DNA of 64,000 nt. Source: Clostridium sp. BSD9I1 (GTDB lineage: Bacteria; Bacillota; Clostridia; Clostridiales; Clostridiaceae). The DNA lies in NCBI RefSeq assembly GCF_900185645.1, contig NZ_FYAM01000023.1:372001-436000 (forward strand). The letters are read 5' to 3'. The notes beneath the pieces were generated by a model, which did no database searches, was not told the DNA's origin, and was given only the letters and a program-made list of their open reading frames with translations. Shown here in pieces: positions 34,839 to 43,480 of the stretch. The number at the start of each line of letters is the position of its first letter. Positions within the stretch are counted from its first letter, which is position 1. The translations under genes and the position numbers were made by a program.

Positions 34839-36827
34839 ATGAATAATGTAGACAATTTAGCTGTAAATACCATAAGATTTTTATCTGCAGAAGCTATAGA
34901 GAAAGCTAATTCTGGCCACCCAGGATTACCATTAGGTGCAGCACCTATGGCATATGCATTATGGTCAAAAAATATGAAGCATAATCCTAAAAACCCTAAA
35001 TGGATAGATAGAGATAGATTTGTACTATCAGCAGGACATGGTTCAATGCTCATATACTCATTACTTCATTTGTTTGGATATGGGCTAACAATTGAAGATC
35101 TTAAAAACTTTAGACAGTGGGGAAGTAAAACACCAGGTCACCCTGAATATAAGCATACTGTTGGAGTAGAAACTACTACAGGACCACTTGGACAGGGATT
35201 CTGCAATGCAGTAGGTATGTCTATAAGTGAAAGTTATTTAGCTGAAAAATTTAATAAACCTGATTTTAAAATGATAAATCATTATACATATACACTTGTA
35301 GGAGATGGATGCCTAATGGAAGGTATTACTTCAGAAGCAGCATCTCTTGCAGGAACTTTAGGTCTTGGAAAACTTATTGCATTATATGATTCAAATAATA
35401 TATCTATAGAAGGACATACAGATATAGCCTTCAGAGAAAATGTAGGTAAGAGATTCGAAGCTTACAATTGGCAAGTTATTAATGTAGAAGATGGAAACGA
35501 TATAGAAGCTATAGATAAGGCAATTAAAGAAGCTAAGAATGAGGAAAACAAACCTTCACTTATCATAGTGAAAACACATATTGGATACGGATGTCCAGCA
35601 AAGCAAGGTAAGTCTTCTGCTCATGGTGAACCATTGGGATTAGAGAATATAGGAGCTTCAAAGGAATTCTTAAAATGGGCTTATAAAGATGAATTTTATG
35701 TTCCAGATGAAGTCAGAGGCCACATGGGAAATCTTCAAAATGATTTTTCAAAAGAAGAAGGAAATTGGATTGAATTAAAGAAAAAATATGATGAAAACTA
35801 TCCTGAACTTGCTAAAGAATGGGATTTATGGTTTGGTAACAAATTAAACGTAGATTTATTAAATGATGAGTCATTTTGGAGCTTTGATAAGAAGATGGCA
35901 ACACGTGCATCTTCAGGAGAACTAATAAATAGATTAACTAAAGTTATTCCTAACTTAATTGGAGGTTCTGCAGACCTTGCTCCATCCAATAAAACTTACA
36001 TGAAAGATAAAGGCGATTTTTCAAAGGAAGATAGAAGCGGAGCAAATTTACATTATGGAGTTAGAGAACATGCTATGGCTGCAATAGGTAATGGTATTGC
36101 ACTTCATGGAGGGCTTAAAACATTTGTATCAACATTCTTTGTGTTCTCAGATTATATGAAAGCATCTATGAGATTATCAGCCCTTATGGGACTTCCTGTA
36201 ACTTATGTTCTTACTCATGATAGTATAGGAGTAGGGGAAGATGGTCCTACTCATGAACCTATAGAACAATTAGCTGCACTTAGAAGTATACCTAATATGA
36301 CAGTATACAGACCAGCAGATTCTAAGGAAACTGCTGCAGCATGGTATCATGCAATAACTCATGAAGAAGGTCCAACAGCATTAGTGTTAACAAGACAAAA
36401 CCTTCCTTTATACGATGAAACAGGTAAGGAAGCTTTAAAGGGTGCTTATATACTTAAGGATTCTGAAAAAGGTACTCCTGATGTAATACTTATGGCTACA
36501 GGTTCTGAAGTAGAGTTAATATATGAAGCATCAAAAGTATTAAAAGAAAAAGGAATTGATGCTAGAGTAGTAAGTATGCCTTCTTTAGAAGTATTTGAAG
36601 CACAAGGAGAAGAGTATAAGGAAAAGATTCTTCCAATGAATATAAGAAAAAGAGTAGCAGTTGAAGCAGCTTCCTCATTTGGTTGGCATAAATATGTTGG
36701 ATTAGATGGAGAAATAATTTCAATTGATACATTTGGTGCTTCTGCTCCAGCAGAAATACTATTTAGAGAATTTGGATTTACTGTAGAAAACGTAGTTGAA
36801 AAGGTTGAAAAGTTAATGAGTAAATAA
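34839..36827 (+). CDS. tkt: Transketolase
   Basis: The 662-residue TPP enzyme transfers two-carbon units between sugar phosphates. Visible are [18 protein letters not shown], the TPP motif GDGCLMEG, NSxxH-type SAGHGSML, and the pyrimidine-domain [16 protein letters not shown] and [13 protein letters not shown]. Full length for the family. AGGAAGGTG precedes ATG 34839. Confidence 0.97.
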   Translation: MNNVDNLAVNTIRFLSAEAIEKANSGHPGLPLGAAPMAYALWSKNMKHNPKNPKWIDRDRFVLSAGHGSMLIYSLLHLFGYGLTIEDLKNFRQWGSKTPGHPEYKHTVGVETTTGPLGQGFCNAVGMSISESYLAEKFNKPDFKMINHYTYTLVGDGCLMEGITSEAASLAGTLGLGKLIALYDSNNISIEGHTDIAFRENVGKRFEAYNWQVINVEDGNDIEAIDKAIKEAKNEENKPSLIIVKTHIGYGCPAKQGKSSAHGEPLGLENIGASKEFLKWAYKDEFYVPDEVRGHMGNLQNDFSKEEGNWIELKKKYDENYPELAKEWDLWFGNKLNVDLLNDESFWSFDKKMATRASSGELINRLTKVIPNLIGGSADLAPSNKTYMKDKGDFSKEDRSGANLHYGVREHAMAAIGNGIALHGGLKTFVSTFFVFSDYMKASMRLSALMGLPVTYVLTHDSIGVGEDGPTHEPIEQLAALRSIPNMTVYRPADSKETAAAWYHAITHEEGPTALVLTRQNLPLYDETGKEALKGAYILKDSEKGTPDVILMATGSEVELIYEASKVLKEKGIDARVVSMPSLEVFEAQGEEYKEKILPMNIRKRVAVEAASSFGWHKYVGLDGEIISIDTFGASAPAEILFREFGFTVENVVEKVEKLMSK

Positions 36828-36839
36828 TAAAGTTTAAAA

Positions 36840-36874
36840 AATAGAGCATGCTCGATGACATGCTCTATTTTTTT
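36840..36874. terminator. Bidirectional terminator between tkt and the deacetylase gene
   Basis: AATAGAGCATG and its complement enclose CTCGATGA, with A and T runs on the two sides. The stop codon of the convergent deacetylase gene lies in the stem. Confidence 0.9.
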
Positions 36875-37632
36875 AGCTTATAATAATATTCTTCTGTATT
36901 GTTATCTATTACTTTGAATTCATATCCTAACCCTTTATAATATCTTATTATGTGCGGAAGAGCTTTTACAGTGTTTTTATTATTAGAATTACAATGAAGG
37001 AGTACTATAAGTCTGCTATAGCTTTGCTTGTATTTTTTTGCATTTTGAACAAGCTTATTAGTGGTTAAGTTTGGATTTACCCCATCTGAAAGGTCTACAT
37101 TCCAATCATAAACTTTAAAATTATGCTCATGTAAACTTACCAAAAAATCTTGAGTAAGATGATTAGAACTTCCTCCTGGAAATCTTATTACGGAAGGTGA
37201 AACATTAATAATTTCCTTAACTTTACTACGCACTTTTTCCATTTCTTCTATAAATATTTCTTTACTAGAATATATACTTTTAAAATTATGCGAGTAAGTA
37301 TGAAGCCCTATACTATGGCCTTCATTGTGTATTCTTTTCAGTATATCTTCTCGTCCTTCAATTTCTTTGCCTACTACAAAGAATGTAGCCTTTACATTAT
37401 TTTCTTTTAAAACATCTAGTAGTTTATCGGTAATTATATAAGTAGGACCATCATCAAAAGTAAGATATACAGTTTTATTATAATTTGGATCACCAGCATC
37501 GTATGTGGTTAGAGGATTTGATTTATCCTTTGCATATAATATATTTAAATCTTGAAGCTTAGCGCTAATTATAGCTACAAAAACTATAATGAAACATAGC
37601 GTATATACTCTAGTTTTTCTAAGTTTAATCAT
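36865..37632 (-). CDS. Polysaccharide deacetylase (NodB domain)
   Basis: The protein of about 255 residues has an N-terminal membrane anchor or signal (VYTLCFIIVFVAIISAKL) and a NodB domain. The motifs are VYLTFDDGPT with the catalytic and metal Asp, HSIGLHTYSHN with the metal His pair, and RFPGGSSN. It acts outside the membrane on peptidoglycan or another N-acetylated polymer. ATG 37632 and TTG 37641 are both possible starts; neither has a strong ribosome site. Confidence 0.9.
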   Translation of the reverse strand: MIKLRKTRVYTLCFIIVFVAIISAKLQDLNILYAKDKSNPLTTYDAGDPNYNKTVYLTFDDGPTYIITDKLLDVLKENNVKATFFVVGKEIEGREDILKRIHNEGHSIGLHTYSHNFKSIYSSKEIFIEEMEKVRSKVKEIINVSPSVIRFPGGSSNHLTQDFLVSLHEHNFKVYDWNVDLSDGVNPNLTTNKLVQNAKKYKQSYSRLIVLLHCNSNNKNTVKALPHIIRYYKGLGYEFKVIDNNTEEYYYKLKK

Positions 37633-37786
37633 TCTAATCAACTACTTTCATTATATAATTTATAATTAGTATTTCACTAAACAGCATTTTTATTAAACCA
37701 TAATTTTTAATTAAGATATATTTGATATTTTATATTATAAGATAAAGTCATTTTTAATATAATATTAAAAATAAAATCTTTATAAA

Positions 37787-37815
37787 TTGACTTAAAAGTG
37801 CTAAAAAAGTATAAT
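37787..37815 (+). promoter_or_regulatory. Strong sigma-A promoter of a leader RNA
   Basis: TTGACT (37787-37792), exactly 17 bp, TATAAT (37810-37815). The predicted start near 37822 gives about 140 nt of RNA before a terminator and about 165 nt before the TM1266-like gene. Confidence 0.75.
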
Positions 37816-37821
37816 AAGATA

Positions 37822-37963
37822 TATCCCTTTTGTTGGTAATTTAAACGAGCAAAAGAGATAATATATTTTAATAGGCCTAATTGCAAGGAAATACTAAGCA
37901 AAAGGGGGAAAGACATGAATAGTGTATTTAAACCTTCTAGGGCTTTACTAGAAGGTTTTTTTA
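37822..37963 (+). ncRNA. Candidate cis-regulatory leader RNA or small RNA
   Basis: The segment between a good promoter and an intrinsic terminator can form mutually exclusive pairings. CCCTTTTG near its 5' end pairs either with CAAAAGAG about 25 nt downstream (one mismatch) or perfectly with CAAAAGGG about 70 nt downstream, which contains the ribosome site of a mini-ORF. A smaller hairpin TTGC...GCAA lies between. I do not recognise a known riboswitch class. It may be an attenuator for the hydrogenase-regulator gene or an independent small RNA. Confidence 0.5.
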
Positions 37964-37992
37964 TTATGCAAAGGAGGAAAGGGTATGGATAA
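37915..37992 (+). CDS. Possible 25-residue leader peptide
   Basis: ATG 37915 follows AAGGGGGAAAG, a better ribosome site than most in the window. The frame encodes MNSVFKPSRALLEGFF..., spans the terminator at 37930-37963 and ends by overlapping the start of the next gene. Translation through the stem could control termination. It may also be a chance frame. Confidence 0.4.
   Translation: MNSVFKPSRALLEGFFIMQRRKGYG
37930..37963 (+). terminator. Intrinsic terminator/attenuator
   Basis: AAACCTTCTAG, loop GGCTTTA, and the perfect complement running into TTTTTTT. It lies only about 20 bp before the next gene and downstream of its promoter, the arrangement expected of an attenuator. Confidence 0.8.
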
Positions 37993-38230
37993 AAGAATAG
38001 GTGTAGTAGGGATAGTTGTAGAGGAGCTTGAAAGTGCAGAAAAGGTTAATAGTACATTACATGAGTTCTCATCTATAATAGTTGGAAGGTTAGGTATTCC
38101 TTATAGAGAAAGAGGAATCAGTGTTATTTCACTTATAGTAGATGGTACATCAGATGAAATAAGTGCCATGACAGGTAAAATTGGCAAAATAAAAGGCGTA
38201 AATGTAAAGTCAGCTATGACAAAAAAATAA
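37985..38230 (+). CDS. TM1266-type iron-only hydrogenase system putative regulator
   Basis: The 81-residue, ferredoxin-fold (ACT-like) protein contains HEFSSIIVGRLGIPYRERGI and SVISLIVDGTSDEISAMTGK, the pattern of the TM1266 family. That family is found with FeFe-hydrogenase maturation genes and is proposed to be regulatory; direct proof of function is lacking. AAAGGAGGAAAGGGT precedes the ATG. The promoter-leader-terminator unit upstream is probably its control region. Confidence 0.85.
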   Translation: MDKRIGVVGIVVEELESAEKVNSTLHEFSSIIVGRLGIPYRERGISVISLIVDGTSDEISAMTGKIGKIKGVNVKSAMTKK

Positions 38231-38249
38231 TTTTATAAGGGGAATATAA

Positions 38250-38777
38250 ATGAATACAGTACAAAAATTAGTAAGATCATCTTTATTATTAGCTTTAGCT
38301 ATTGCAGCGCAAGCTATAGGAAGAAGTTTTCCTCAAATAAGTCAATTATTCGTTGGGTCTATAGTAAATGCTATACTTATAATTGCAGCCGTAAGCTCAG
38401 GAATGCAATGGGGAATACTAGTAGGAGGACTAACACCTCTTTTAGCATGGTCTATTGGGCAATTACCGGCACCCTTTGGTCCTTTTGTACCTTTTATAAT
38501 GATGGGTAACATTATATTTGTAGTAGCGTTTTCTATTATAAATAAAATGGGGGATAAAGCTGGTATTTTTGGAGTGATAATAAGTTCGTTATTAAAATTT
38601 GGCTTCCTATCTTTAGCATCATCTAAACTTATAACTATATTTAACTTAGGTATTCCGAAAAAGGTTGCAGACAAGTTAATAATTAGCATGGGAACTCCTC
38701 AGCTTATTACTGCGCTTTTAGGAGGGATTATAGCACTTATGCTAACAAATTTATTAAAAAAGAGAAGAATATTATAA
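38250..38777 (+). CDS. ECF transporter S component-like membrane protein
   Basis: A 175-residue protein with five or six hydrophobic helices, beginning with a basic segment and LLLALAIAAQAIGRSFPQIS, characteristic of substrate-binding S components of energy-coupling-factor transporters. The ligand cannot be told; vitamin transporters are the usual members. It is 19 bp after the TM1266-like gene, so probably in the same transcript. ECF energising subunits are not in the window. Confidence 0.75.
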   Translation: MNTVQKLVRSSLLLALAIAAQAIGRSFPQISQLFVGSIVNAILIIAAVSSGMQWGILVGGLTPLLAWSIGQLPAPFGPFVPFIMMGNIIFVVAFSIINKMGDKAGIFGVIISSLLKFGFLSLASSKLITIFNLGIPKKVADKLIISMGTPQLITALLGGIIALMLTNLLKKRRIL

Positions 38778-38810
38778 GAGGATAGAAATTTCTATCCTCT
38801 TATTTTTTTT
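38774..38810. terminator. Bidirectional terminator
   Basis: ATAAGAGGATAGAAA is immediately followed by its complement and eight T. It serves the ECF gene and faces the convergent yyaC gene. Confidence 0.88.
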
Positions 38811-39390
38811 ATAGCATCATTTCATTATTATCGCAATGTAATTTTGTAAATGTATTGGTTAGGTTATATGCCCTTAATAGAGATTTTGCTAAATTGTTAG
38901 CCATAGAATATACATAAAATAATCTTGTTTGTTGAAGCATGTATAAATTAGCATATTTTATATTATGATATTTATTTACAACAGCTTTAATAGATACATT
39001 TCCCATACAAAATGTACTATCACATAAGGCAGAAGCAGGAATTAACGGAGTATCTTCTATTATAAATTTGCCAATACTTTTTTTATCTCCTAAACAGGCA
39101 TCTAATGCAATTATAAAATGATCTTTGTACTTATTTTTAATTATATCATTATTAGATTTAATAAAACCTAAATCTATAATGTTTTCAAGATCTCCTAGTA
39201 CGTCATAAGAGCAATTGTTTTCCTTTAGAAGTGTACCCGTTAGGGGACCAAAAGAATCTCCTAAACAATTATCAGTACCTATACAAAGTATTAATATCTT
39301 TTTTTTATCTTTAATTTTAGGGTATATAAAGTTAGAAACATTAATAATTGAATCATCACTTAAAGCATCACAGTAATACTTTTCTCCCAT
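38809..39390 (-). CDS. yyaC: Sporulation protein YyaC (GPR-like protease fold)
   Basis: The 193-residue protein has LCIGTDNCLGDSFGPLTG and IIALDACLGD, hallmarks of the YyaC family related to the germination protease fold. The family is sporulation-associated; its exact activity is unresolved. It is monocistronic on the minus strand. Confidence 0.88.
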   Translation of the reverse strand: MGEKYYCDALSDDSIINVSNFIYPKIKDKKKILILCIGTDNCLGDSFGPLTGTLLKENNCSYDVLGDLENIIDLGFIKSNNDIIKNKYKDHFIIALDACLGDKKSIGKFIIEDTPLIPASALCDSTFCMGNVSIKAVVNKYHNIKYANLYMLQQTRLFYVYSMANNLAKSLLRAYNLTNTFTKLHCDNNEMML

Positions 39391-39479
39391 GATTTTGGCC
39401 CCCTTTTATACTTTGCCCAATGTAACATTAAATAATATATATTATAACATATATTACCTATATATTGAATAAATTGGAA

Positions 39480-39508
39480 TAAAAAAGAGCAGTATGTAAC
39501 TACTGCTC
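39480..39508 (-). terminator. Terminator of the Cys-rich mini-gene
   Basis: Read on the minus strand, GAGCAGTA and its complement enclose GTTACA and are followed by TTTTTT. Confidence 0.8.
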
Positions 39509-39518
39509 CTAATAAGCT

Positions 39519-39719
39519 TTAGCATTTTTTACAAAACAAAGCTACTAAAACTAAAGGTAATAAATAACTATTGTTGTTTCCTAAAAATGAGTTATTTCCG
39601 CAACATTGATTGCATCCACAACCTTGGCTACATTGATGGCTTTGATTACAACAGCAGCTTGACTTCTTAACATATTCATATTCACAACAACAATCTTTGT
39701 GTTTATGCTTGTGACTCAT
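39519..39719 (-). CDS. Cys/His-rich 66-residue protein with hydrophobic tail
   Basis: MSHKHKHKDCCCEYEYV is followed by further CCC, CGC and CC clusters, about 14 cysteines in all. An Asn-rich spacer and a short hydrophobic segment LLPLVLVALF precede a final CKKC. The ribosome site AAAGGAGGG is excellent. The hydrophobic end recalls small spore-coat or spore-assembly peptides, and the gene lies beside yyaC on the same strand. Metal binding is plausible from composition. No family was identified with certainty. Confidence 0.7.
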   Translation of the reverse strand: MSHKHKHKDCCCEYEYVKKSSCCCNQSHQCSQGCGCNQCCGNNSFLGNNNSYLLPLVLVALFCKKC

Positions 39720-39960
39720 ATCCTATCCCTCCTTTTTATAATATGTTTATTGTCGTAGATAGGACTACTAGTCTTAATTTATTATATTCCATTAGTGTAA
39801 TTATGATAATGAATTTATTGCATATATATTAACAATTATGTTAACGAACAAAAGTAAACTTTTTTAAATATAGCATTTGGTTTATAATAATATAAAAAGA
39901 AATATAATTGCTTATAGTAATTTAAAATTTTCTATAAGGAATTCAAGGAGGTATGACAAA

Positions 39961-40992
39961 ATGTATGTAATAGCATCTATTGGACCTAGGGTAAACAATA
40001 TTGATAGTATAATAAATATTATAGAACATGGAGCAAATGTATTAAGATTTAACTTTTCTCATATAGATTATAAAAATTCTGAGGGTTTAATTAAATATGT
40101 TAAATCAAATTATCCTCATATACTTATTATGGGCGATATACAGGGAAGCAAAATACGTATAAGTGATAAGTTTAAATTTGAAATAAAAGTTTATCCAGAT
40201 CAAAAGGTAGATTTCTATAATGAACGGACTAATTTGTTTGTAAAAAACGATAGACATAGAGATATGATTCCTTTAATACCATTAAACTTTAATGGTATCT
40301 CCATCGAAAATTTTAGTGGCAAAAAGCTTTTGATGAAGGATGGAACCATGGAATTTGATATTATACAAAATAAAAATTCTATATTGCATACTATAGTAAG
40401 AAAAGGTGGAATACTAAGAAGAGAAAAGGGTATAAACATTCCAGGGGTTAAAAGAAAACATTTAAAATTAAACTATAAAGACAAAGAAGATATAAAATGG
40501 GCATTAACTAATAAGGTAGATATAATATGCTTATCATATTGCTCGGTAGCAGAGCAAATTGTGGAATTAAAAAACTTTATAAAAGTCCACAAGACCAAAT
40601 CGAACCTTAATACATTAATTTGGGCTAAATTAGAAGAAGAAGAAGGTATTAAGAATAGTAAAGATATATTAAAAGCAACTGATGGCGTGTTGATAGGCAG
40701 AGGAGATTTAATAAGTGAAGTGGATATAATTAAAATACCGTTACTTCAAGAAAGAATTGTTAAGGAGGCAGCACTAGAAAAGAAGGACGTAATAATAGCA
40801 ACTTATATATTAAATTCAATGAAAAATTCATCTAATCCTAATATAAGTGAAGTAAATGATATATATAATTTTCTTGATAAAGGAGTCAAGGGCTTTTTAC
40901 TTGCAGGCGAAGTATCAATTGGTAAGTATCCTATAGAGGCTATAAAGTTTTTGAATAAAATGATTAATTTTTATAAGAATAATATTAAATAG
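39961..40992 (+). CDS. Short pyruvate-kinase-like barrel protein
   Basis: The 343-residue protein follows the pyruvate kinase A and B domains in order: IASIGPR at the start, VLRFNFSH, GDIQGSKIR, KGINIPGV, NYKDKEDIKWA, IWAKLEEEEGI (catalytic Lys and Mg-ligand Glu equivalents), LIGRGDLISE (Mg-ligand Asp) and VIIATYILNSM. It stops after the barrel and lacks the allosteric C domain of normal, about 470-residue or longer, pyruvate kinases. Several motifs are changed (AEQIV where SFIRxxxD is expected). It may be a specialised kinase or a non-catalytic paralogue. ATG 39961 follows AAGGAGG. Confidence 0.8.
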   Translation: MYVIASIGPRVNNIDSIINIIEHGANVLRFNFSHIDYKNSEGLIKYVKSNYPHILIMGDIQGSKIRISDKFKFEIKVYPDQKVDFYNERTNLFVKNDRHRDMIPLIPLNFNGISIENFSGKKLLMKDGTMEFDIIQNKNSILHTIVRKGGILRREKGINIPGVKRKHLKLNYKDKEDIKWALTNKVDIICLSYCSVAEQIVELKNFIKVHKTKSNLNTLIWAKLEEEEGIKNSKDILKATDGVLIGRGDLISEVDIIKIPLLQERIVKEAALEKKDVIIATYILNSMKNSSNPNISEVNDIYNFLDKGVKGFLLAGEVSIGKYPIEAIKFLNKMINFYKNNIK

Positions 40993-41010
40993 TATTATTG
41001 GATAAATAAG

Positions 41011-41034
41011 TATACATAATATTTATTATGTATA
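41011..41034. repeat. 24-bp palindrome, copy 2 of a repeated element
   Basis: TATACATAATA and its complement are separated by TT. The 25 bp 41011-41035 are identical to the reverse complement of the core of the palindrome at 18256-18291. It lies about 20 bp after the pyruvate-kinase-like gene and about 60 bp before the 41096 gene. Confidence 0.7.
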
Positions 41035-41095
41035 TACAAAAAATGTTATCCACAAATTAAATTTACTATAAAACTTAGACAAAGGAGGGTAACAA

Positions 41096-41815
41096 ATGAA
41101 TAAGCACTATAAAAAAGTATTAAAAAACAATAAAAGTGTATCTACTAATTGGGGAGCATATCAAGACACTACGGATCCATTATTATTTGCTTCTAAAGAA
41201 CATAATATAGACCCTTATGGAGACACAAATCAACCTTTAGGAGAGGATTCTCATACAATACCTTTAGATATGACAGTAGAGAATGATAGAATAAATCCTT
41301 CTGTAGCTCGTGAAGCTATAAATACTATAACTGGAGATCCTTATATGTATACTGGTGGTTTAAATAGCAAGATGAACGCAAATATTGCCGACTTAGGACC
41401 AGATACTATACCAGGCACCTATAAAATGCCTTATGAAAGCAGTCGAACTATAAATAAAGGTGTTAAAACTCCAATATTTGACGATACTGATGATCCTATT
41501 ATTGCTTATGATGATATAAATAAAGATGTTGGAGAGGCAATATCGCAAAACGGCTTTCAATTAAATGATAGATTAGATCCAAGTTTAAATACTGAAAAAG
41601 TAAATTATAATCTTCATAATAGACAAGATCCCACTATAGAAACTCTGCAGCATACAAGATTAAATCATCTTTTAACTGAACAAAAGAAGGGCAGTGCAAA
41701 TGAAGAATATAAAAATACTCGAAGTAATCGTGGCTTATTTTATAATTTAGATTCAAGGCTTAATGAAAGTATTGAAAATAGAGTAGATGTGAATATAAAT
41801 CCAAAAAAACCTTGA
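41096..41815 (+). CDS. Hypothetical hydrophilic Asn/Asp-rich protein
   Basis: The 239-residue soluble protein is rich in Asn, Asp, Thr and Pro, with many DP and DDP turns (TTDPLLFAS, DDTDDPIIAYDD, NDRLDPSLN) and no hydrophobic segment. This composition is typical of low-complexity structural or spore proteins, but no family was recognised. AAAGGAGGGTAAC precedes the ATG. A shared palindrome lies just upstream. Confidence 0.65.
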   Translation: MNKHYKKVLKNNKSVSTNWGAYQDTTDPLLFASKEHNIDPYGDTNQPLGEDSHTIPLDMTVENDRINPSVAREAINTITGDPYMYTGGLNSKMNANIADLGPDTIPGTYKMPYESSRTINKGVKTPIFDDTDDPIIAYDDINKDVGEAISQNGFQLNDRLDPSLNTEKVNYNLHNRQDPTIETLQHTRLNHLLTEQKKGSANEEYKNTRSNRGLFYNLDSRLNESIENRVDVNINPKKP

Positions 41816-41859
41816 CCATTTGCAATTTTCCTGTTATTATTAATAAAAATTGAATAAAA

Positions 41860-41930
41860 TCATCCATATAATTCTGATAATACGGTTCAGAAGTTTCTAC
41901 GGGAGACCACAAATTTCCTGCTATGGGTGA
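41860..41930 (+). promoter_or_regulatory. Purine riboswitch, guanine class
   Basis: The aptamer can be laid out fully. P1 is CATCCATA with TATGGGTG; the junction TATAAT follows; P2 is TTCTG with CAGAA; the J2/3 core is GTTTCTAC; P3 is CGGGAGA with TTTCCTG. The base before TATGG, equivalent to position 74, is C, the guanine/hypoxanthine-specific state. It precedes a terminator at 41975 and a purine permease gene, so it should shut transcription off when guanine is abundant. Confidence 0.9.
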
Positions 41931-41974
41931 ATCTGTTGCATCTGGTTTTAAATTTATTAAATGAACCAATATAT

Positions 41975-42016
41975 GCTGGTAACGGGTTTACTCAAAATCC
42001 CTTACCAGCTTTTTTA
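41975..42016 (+). terminator. Riboswitch expression-platform terminator
   Basis: GCTGGTAACGGG pairs with CCCTTACCAGC (one bulged C) and is followed by TTTTTT. It lies between the guanine aptamer and the permease start. Confidence 0.88.
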
Positions 42017-42047
42017 TTTTAATATACTAAAATTTAGGAGGTTTATT

Positions 42048-43472
42048 ATGAATAATATTTATTCAAACAGCAATAAAAAGTCATTATTTGAGTCAATTTT
42101 TAAGTTATCTCAAAATAAAACTGATGTAAAGACTGAAGTTCTTGCAGGATTTACTACTTTTGTTACTATGGCCTATGCTCTTTTAGTTATTCCTAATATA
42201 TTGAAGTTTTCAGGAATGAACTCATTAGGGTTAATAGGGGACAAGGCTGCCGCTCTTTCTACTGCAAATGATCCTGTTATTGCAGCTGCATTTGTAGGCA
42301 TGTGTATTACTTCAGCTATTGGCACAATTCTTATGGGATTATATGCTAATTTACCTTTTGCTGTTGCCCCTGGTATAGGACTTACAGCATTCTTTACTTA
42401 TAGTGTATGTTTAACACTAGGCTATACTTGGCAGCAAGCGTTAGCTGCAGTATTTCTTTCAGGACTACTTTTTATTTTAATAACTATTACTTCCATAAGA
42501 GAAAAAATTGTGGAAGCACTACCTGAAAATTTAAAAATAGCTATTACTGGTGGTATAGGACTTTTCATAGCGTTAATAGGATTGAAAAGTGGTAGTATAA
42601 TAATTGCTAACCCATCTACTCTTGTAGGTTTCGGAAGCTTTACAAATTCTAGTACAGTATTAACCTTAATAGGAATTATCTTAATGGCAGTTTTAATGGC
42701 AAGAAATGTAAAAGGTGCAATGCTATTATCTATAATTATTACTACTATAATAGGAATACCTATGGGAATCACAAATATAAAAGATATAAGTTTTTTAAGT
42801 ATGCCCGCAAATCCGGGACCTGTATTTATGGCATTTGACTTTAAGGGACTTATGCATCATGATGGAACAGGAGTTCTAGGCGCATTTATAAGTATATTTA
42901 TGGTAGTATTAACATTTAGTTTAGTAGATCTTTTTGATACTATAGGAACACTTGTAGGAACTGCTCAAAAGGCAAATATGATTGAAGAAGACGGTAAAAT
43001 TAAAAATATGAAAAAAGCGCTTTTAACTGATGCTATATCTACAACTATAAGCGCAATGTTTGGGACTACCACTACTGCAACTTATGTAGAATCCACTGCA
43101 GGAATTGCAGAAGGTGGACGAACAGGACTTACTTCTGTTGTTACAGGGATTCTCTTTATACTTGCATTATTTTTAGGTAGTTTAGTAGGTATAGTTCCAT
43201 CTGAGGCAACTGCTCCAGCACTAGTAATAGTAGGAGTACTTATGATGAGCTCTGTTAAAGAAATTAACTTTGATGACTTTACAGAGGCAGTGCCTGCTTT
43301 CTTTACAATAGCTATTATGCCATTTAGTTATAGTATTGCTAATGGAATAGCTGCTGGAATAATATTTTATCCAATCATGAAAGTAGCTACAGGCAAGCAT
43401 AAAGATGTACATCCTATAATATATATATTGGCTGTATTATTTGTACTAAGGTTCTTATTACTTCCACAATAA
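42048..43472 (+). CDS. NCS2/AzgA-type guanine-hypoxanthine permease
   Basis: The 474-residue membrane protein has about 13 helices. VLAGFTTFVTMAYALLVIPN, NLPFAVAPGIGLTAFFTY, VDLFDTIGTLVGTA and TTTATYVESTAGIAEGGRTG are typical of AzgA/PbuG-like purine transporters. The guanine-type riboswitch upstream supports guanine or hypoxanthine as substrate. ATG 42048 behind TTAGGAGG is the start; in-frame upstream codons lie within the riboswitch terminator. Confidence 0.93.
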   Translation: MNNIYSNSNKKSLFESIFKLSQNKTDVKTEVLAGFTTFVTMAYALLVIPNILKFSGMNSLGLIGDKAAALSTANDPVIAAAFVGMCITSAIGTILMGLYANLPFAVAPGIGLTAFFTYSVCLTLGYTWQQALAAVFLSGLLFILITITSIREKIVEALPENLKIAITGGIGLFIALIGLKSGSIIIANPSTLVGFGSFTNSSTVLTLIGIILMAVLMARNVKGAMLLSIIITTIIGIPMGITNIKDISFLSMPANPGPVFMAFDFKGLMHHDGTGVLGAFISIFMVVLTFSLVDLFDTIGTLVGTAQKANMIEEDGKIKNMKKALLTDAISTTISAMFGTTTTATYVESTAGIAEGGRTGLTSVVTGILFILALFLGSLVGIVPSEATAPALVIVGVLMMSSVKEINFDDFTEAVPAFFTIAIMPFSYSIANGIAAGIIFYPIMKVATGKHKDVHPIIYILAVLFVLRFLLLPQ

Positions 43473-43480
43473 TATAAGTA

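Noticed and set aside
37707-37916. Minus-strand 69-codon frame
   Set aside because: It is antisense to the promoter and leader RNA ahead of the TM1266-type gene and is low-complexity AT-rich sequence.
41961-42047. N-terminal extension of the purine permease
   Set aside because: The extra codons lie in the riboswitch terminator; AGGAGG marks ATG 42048.
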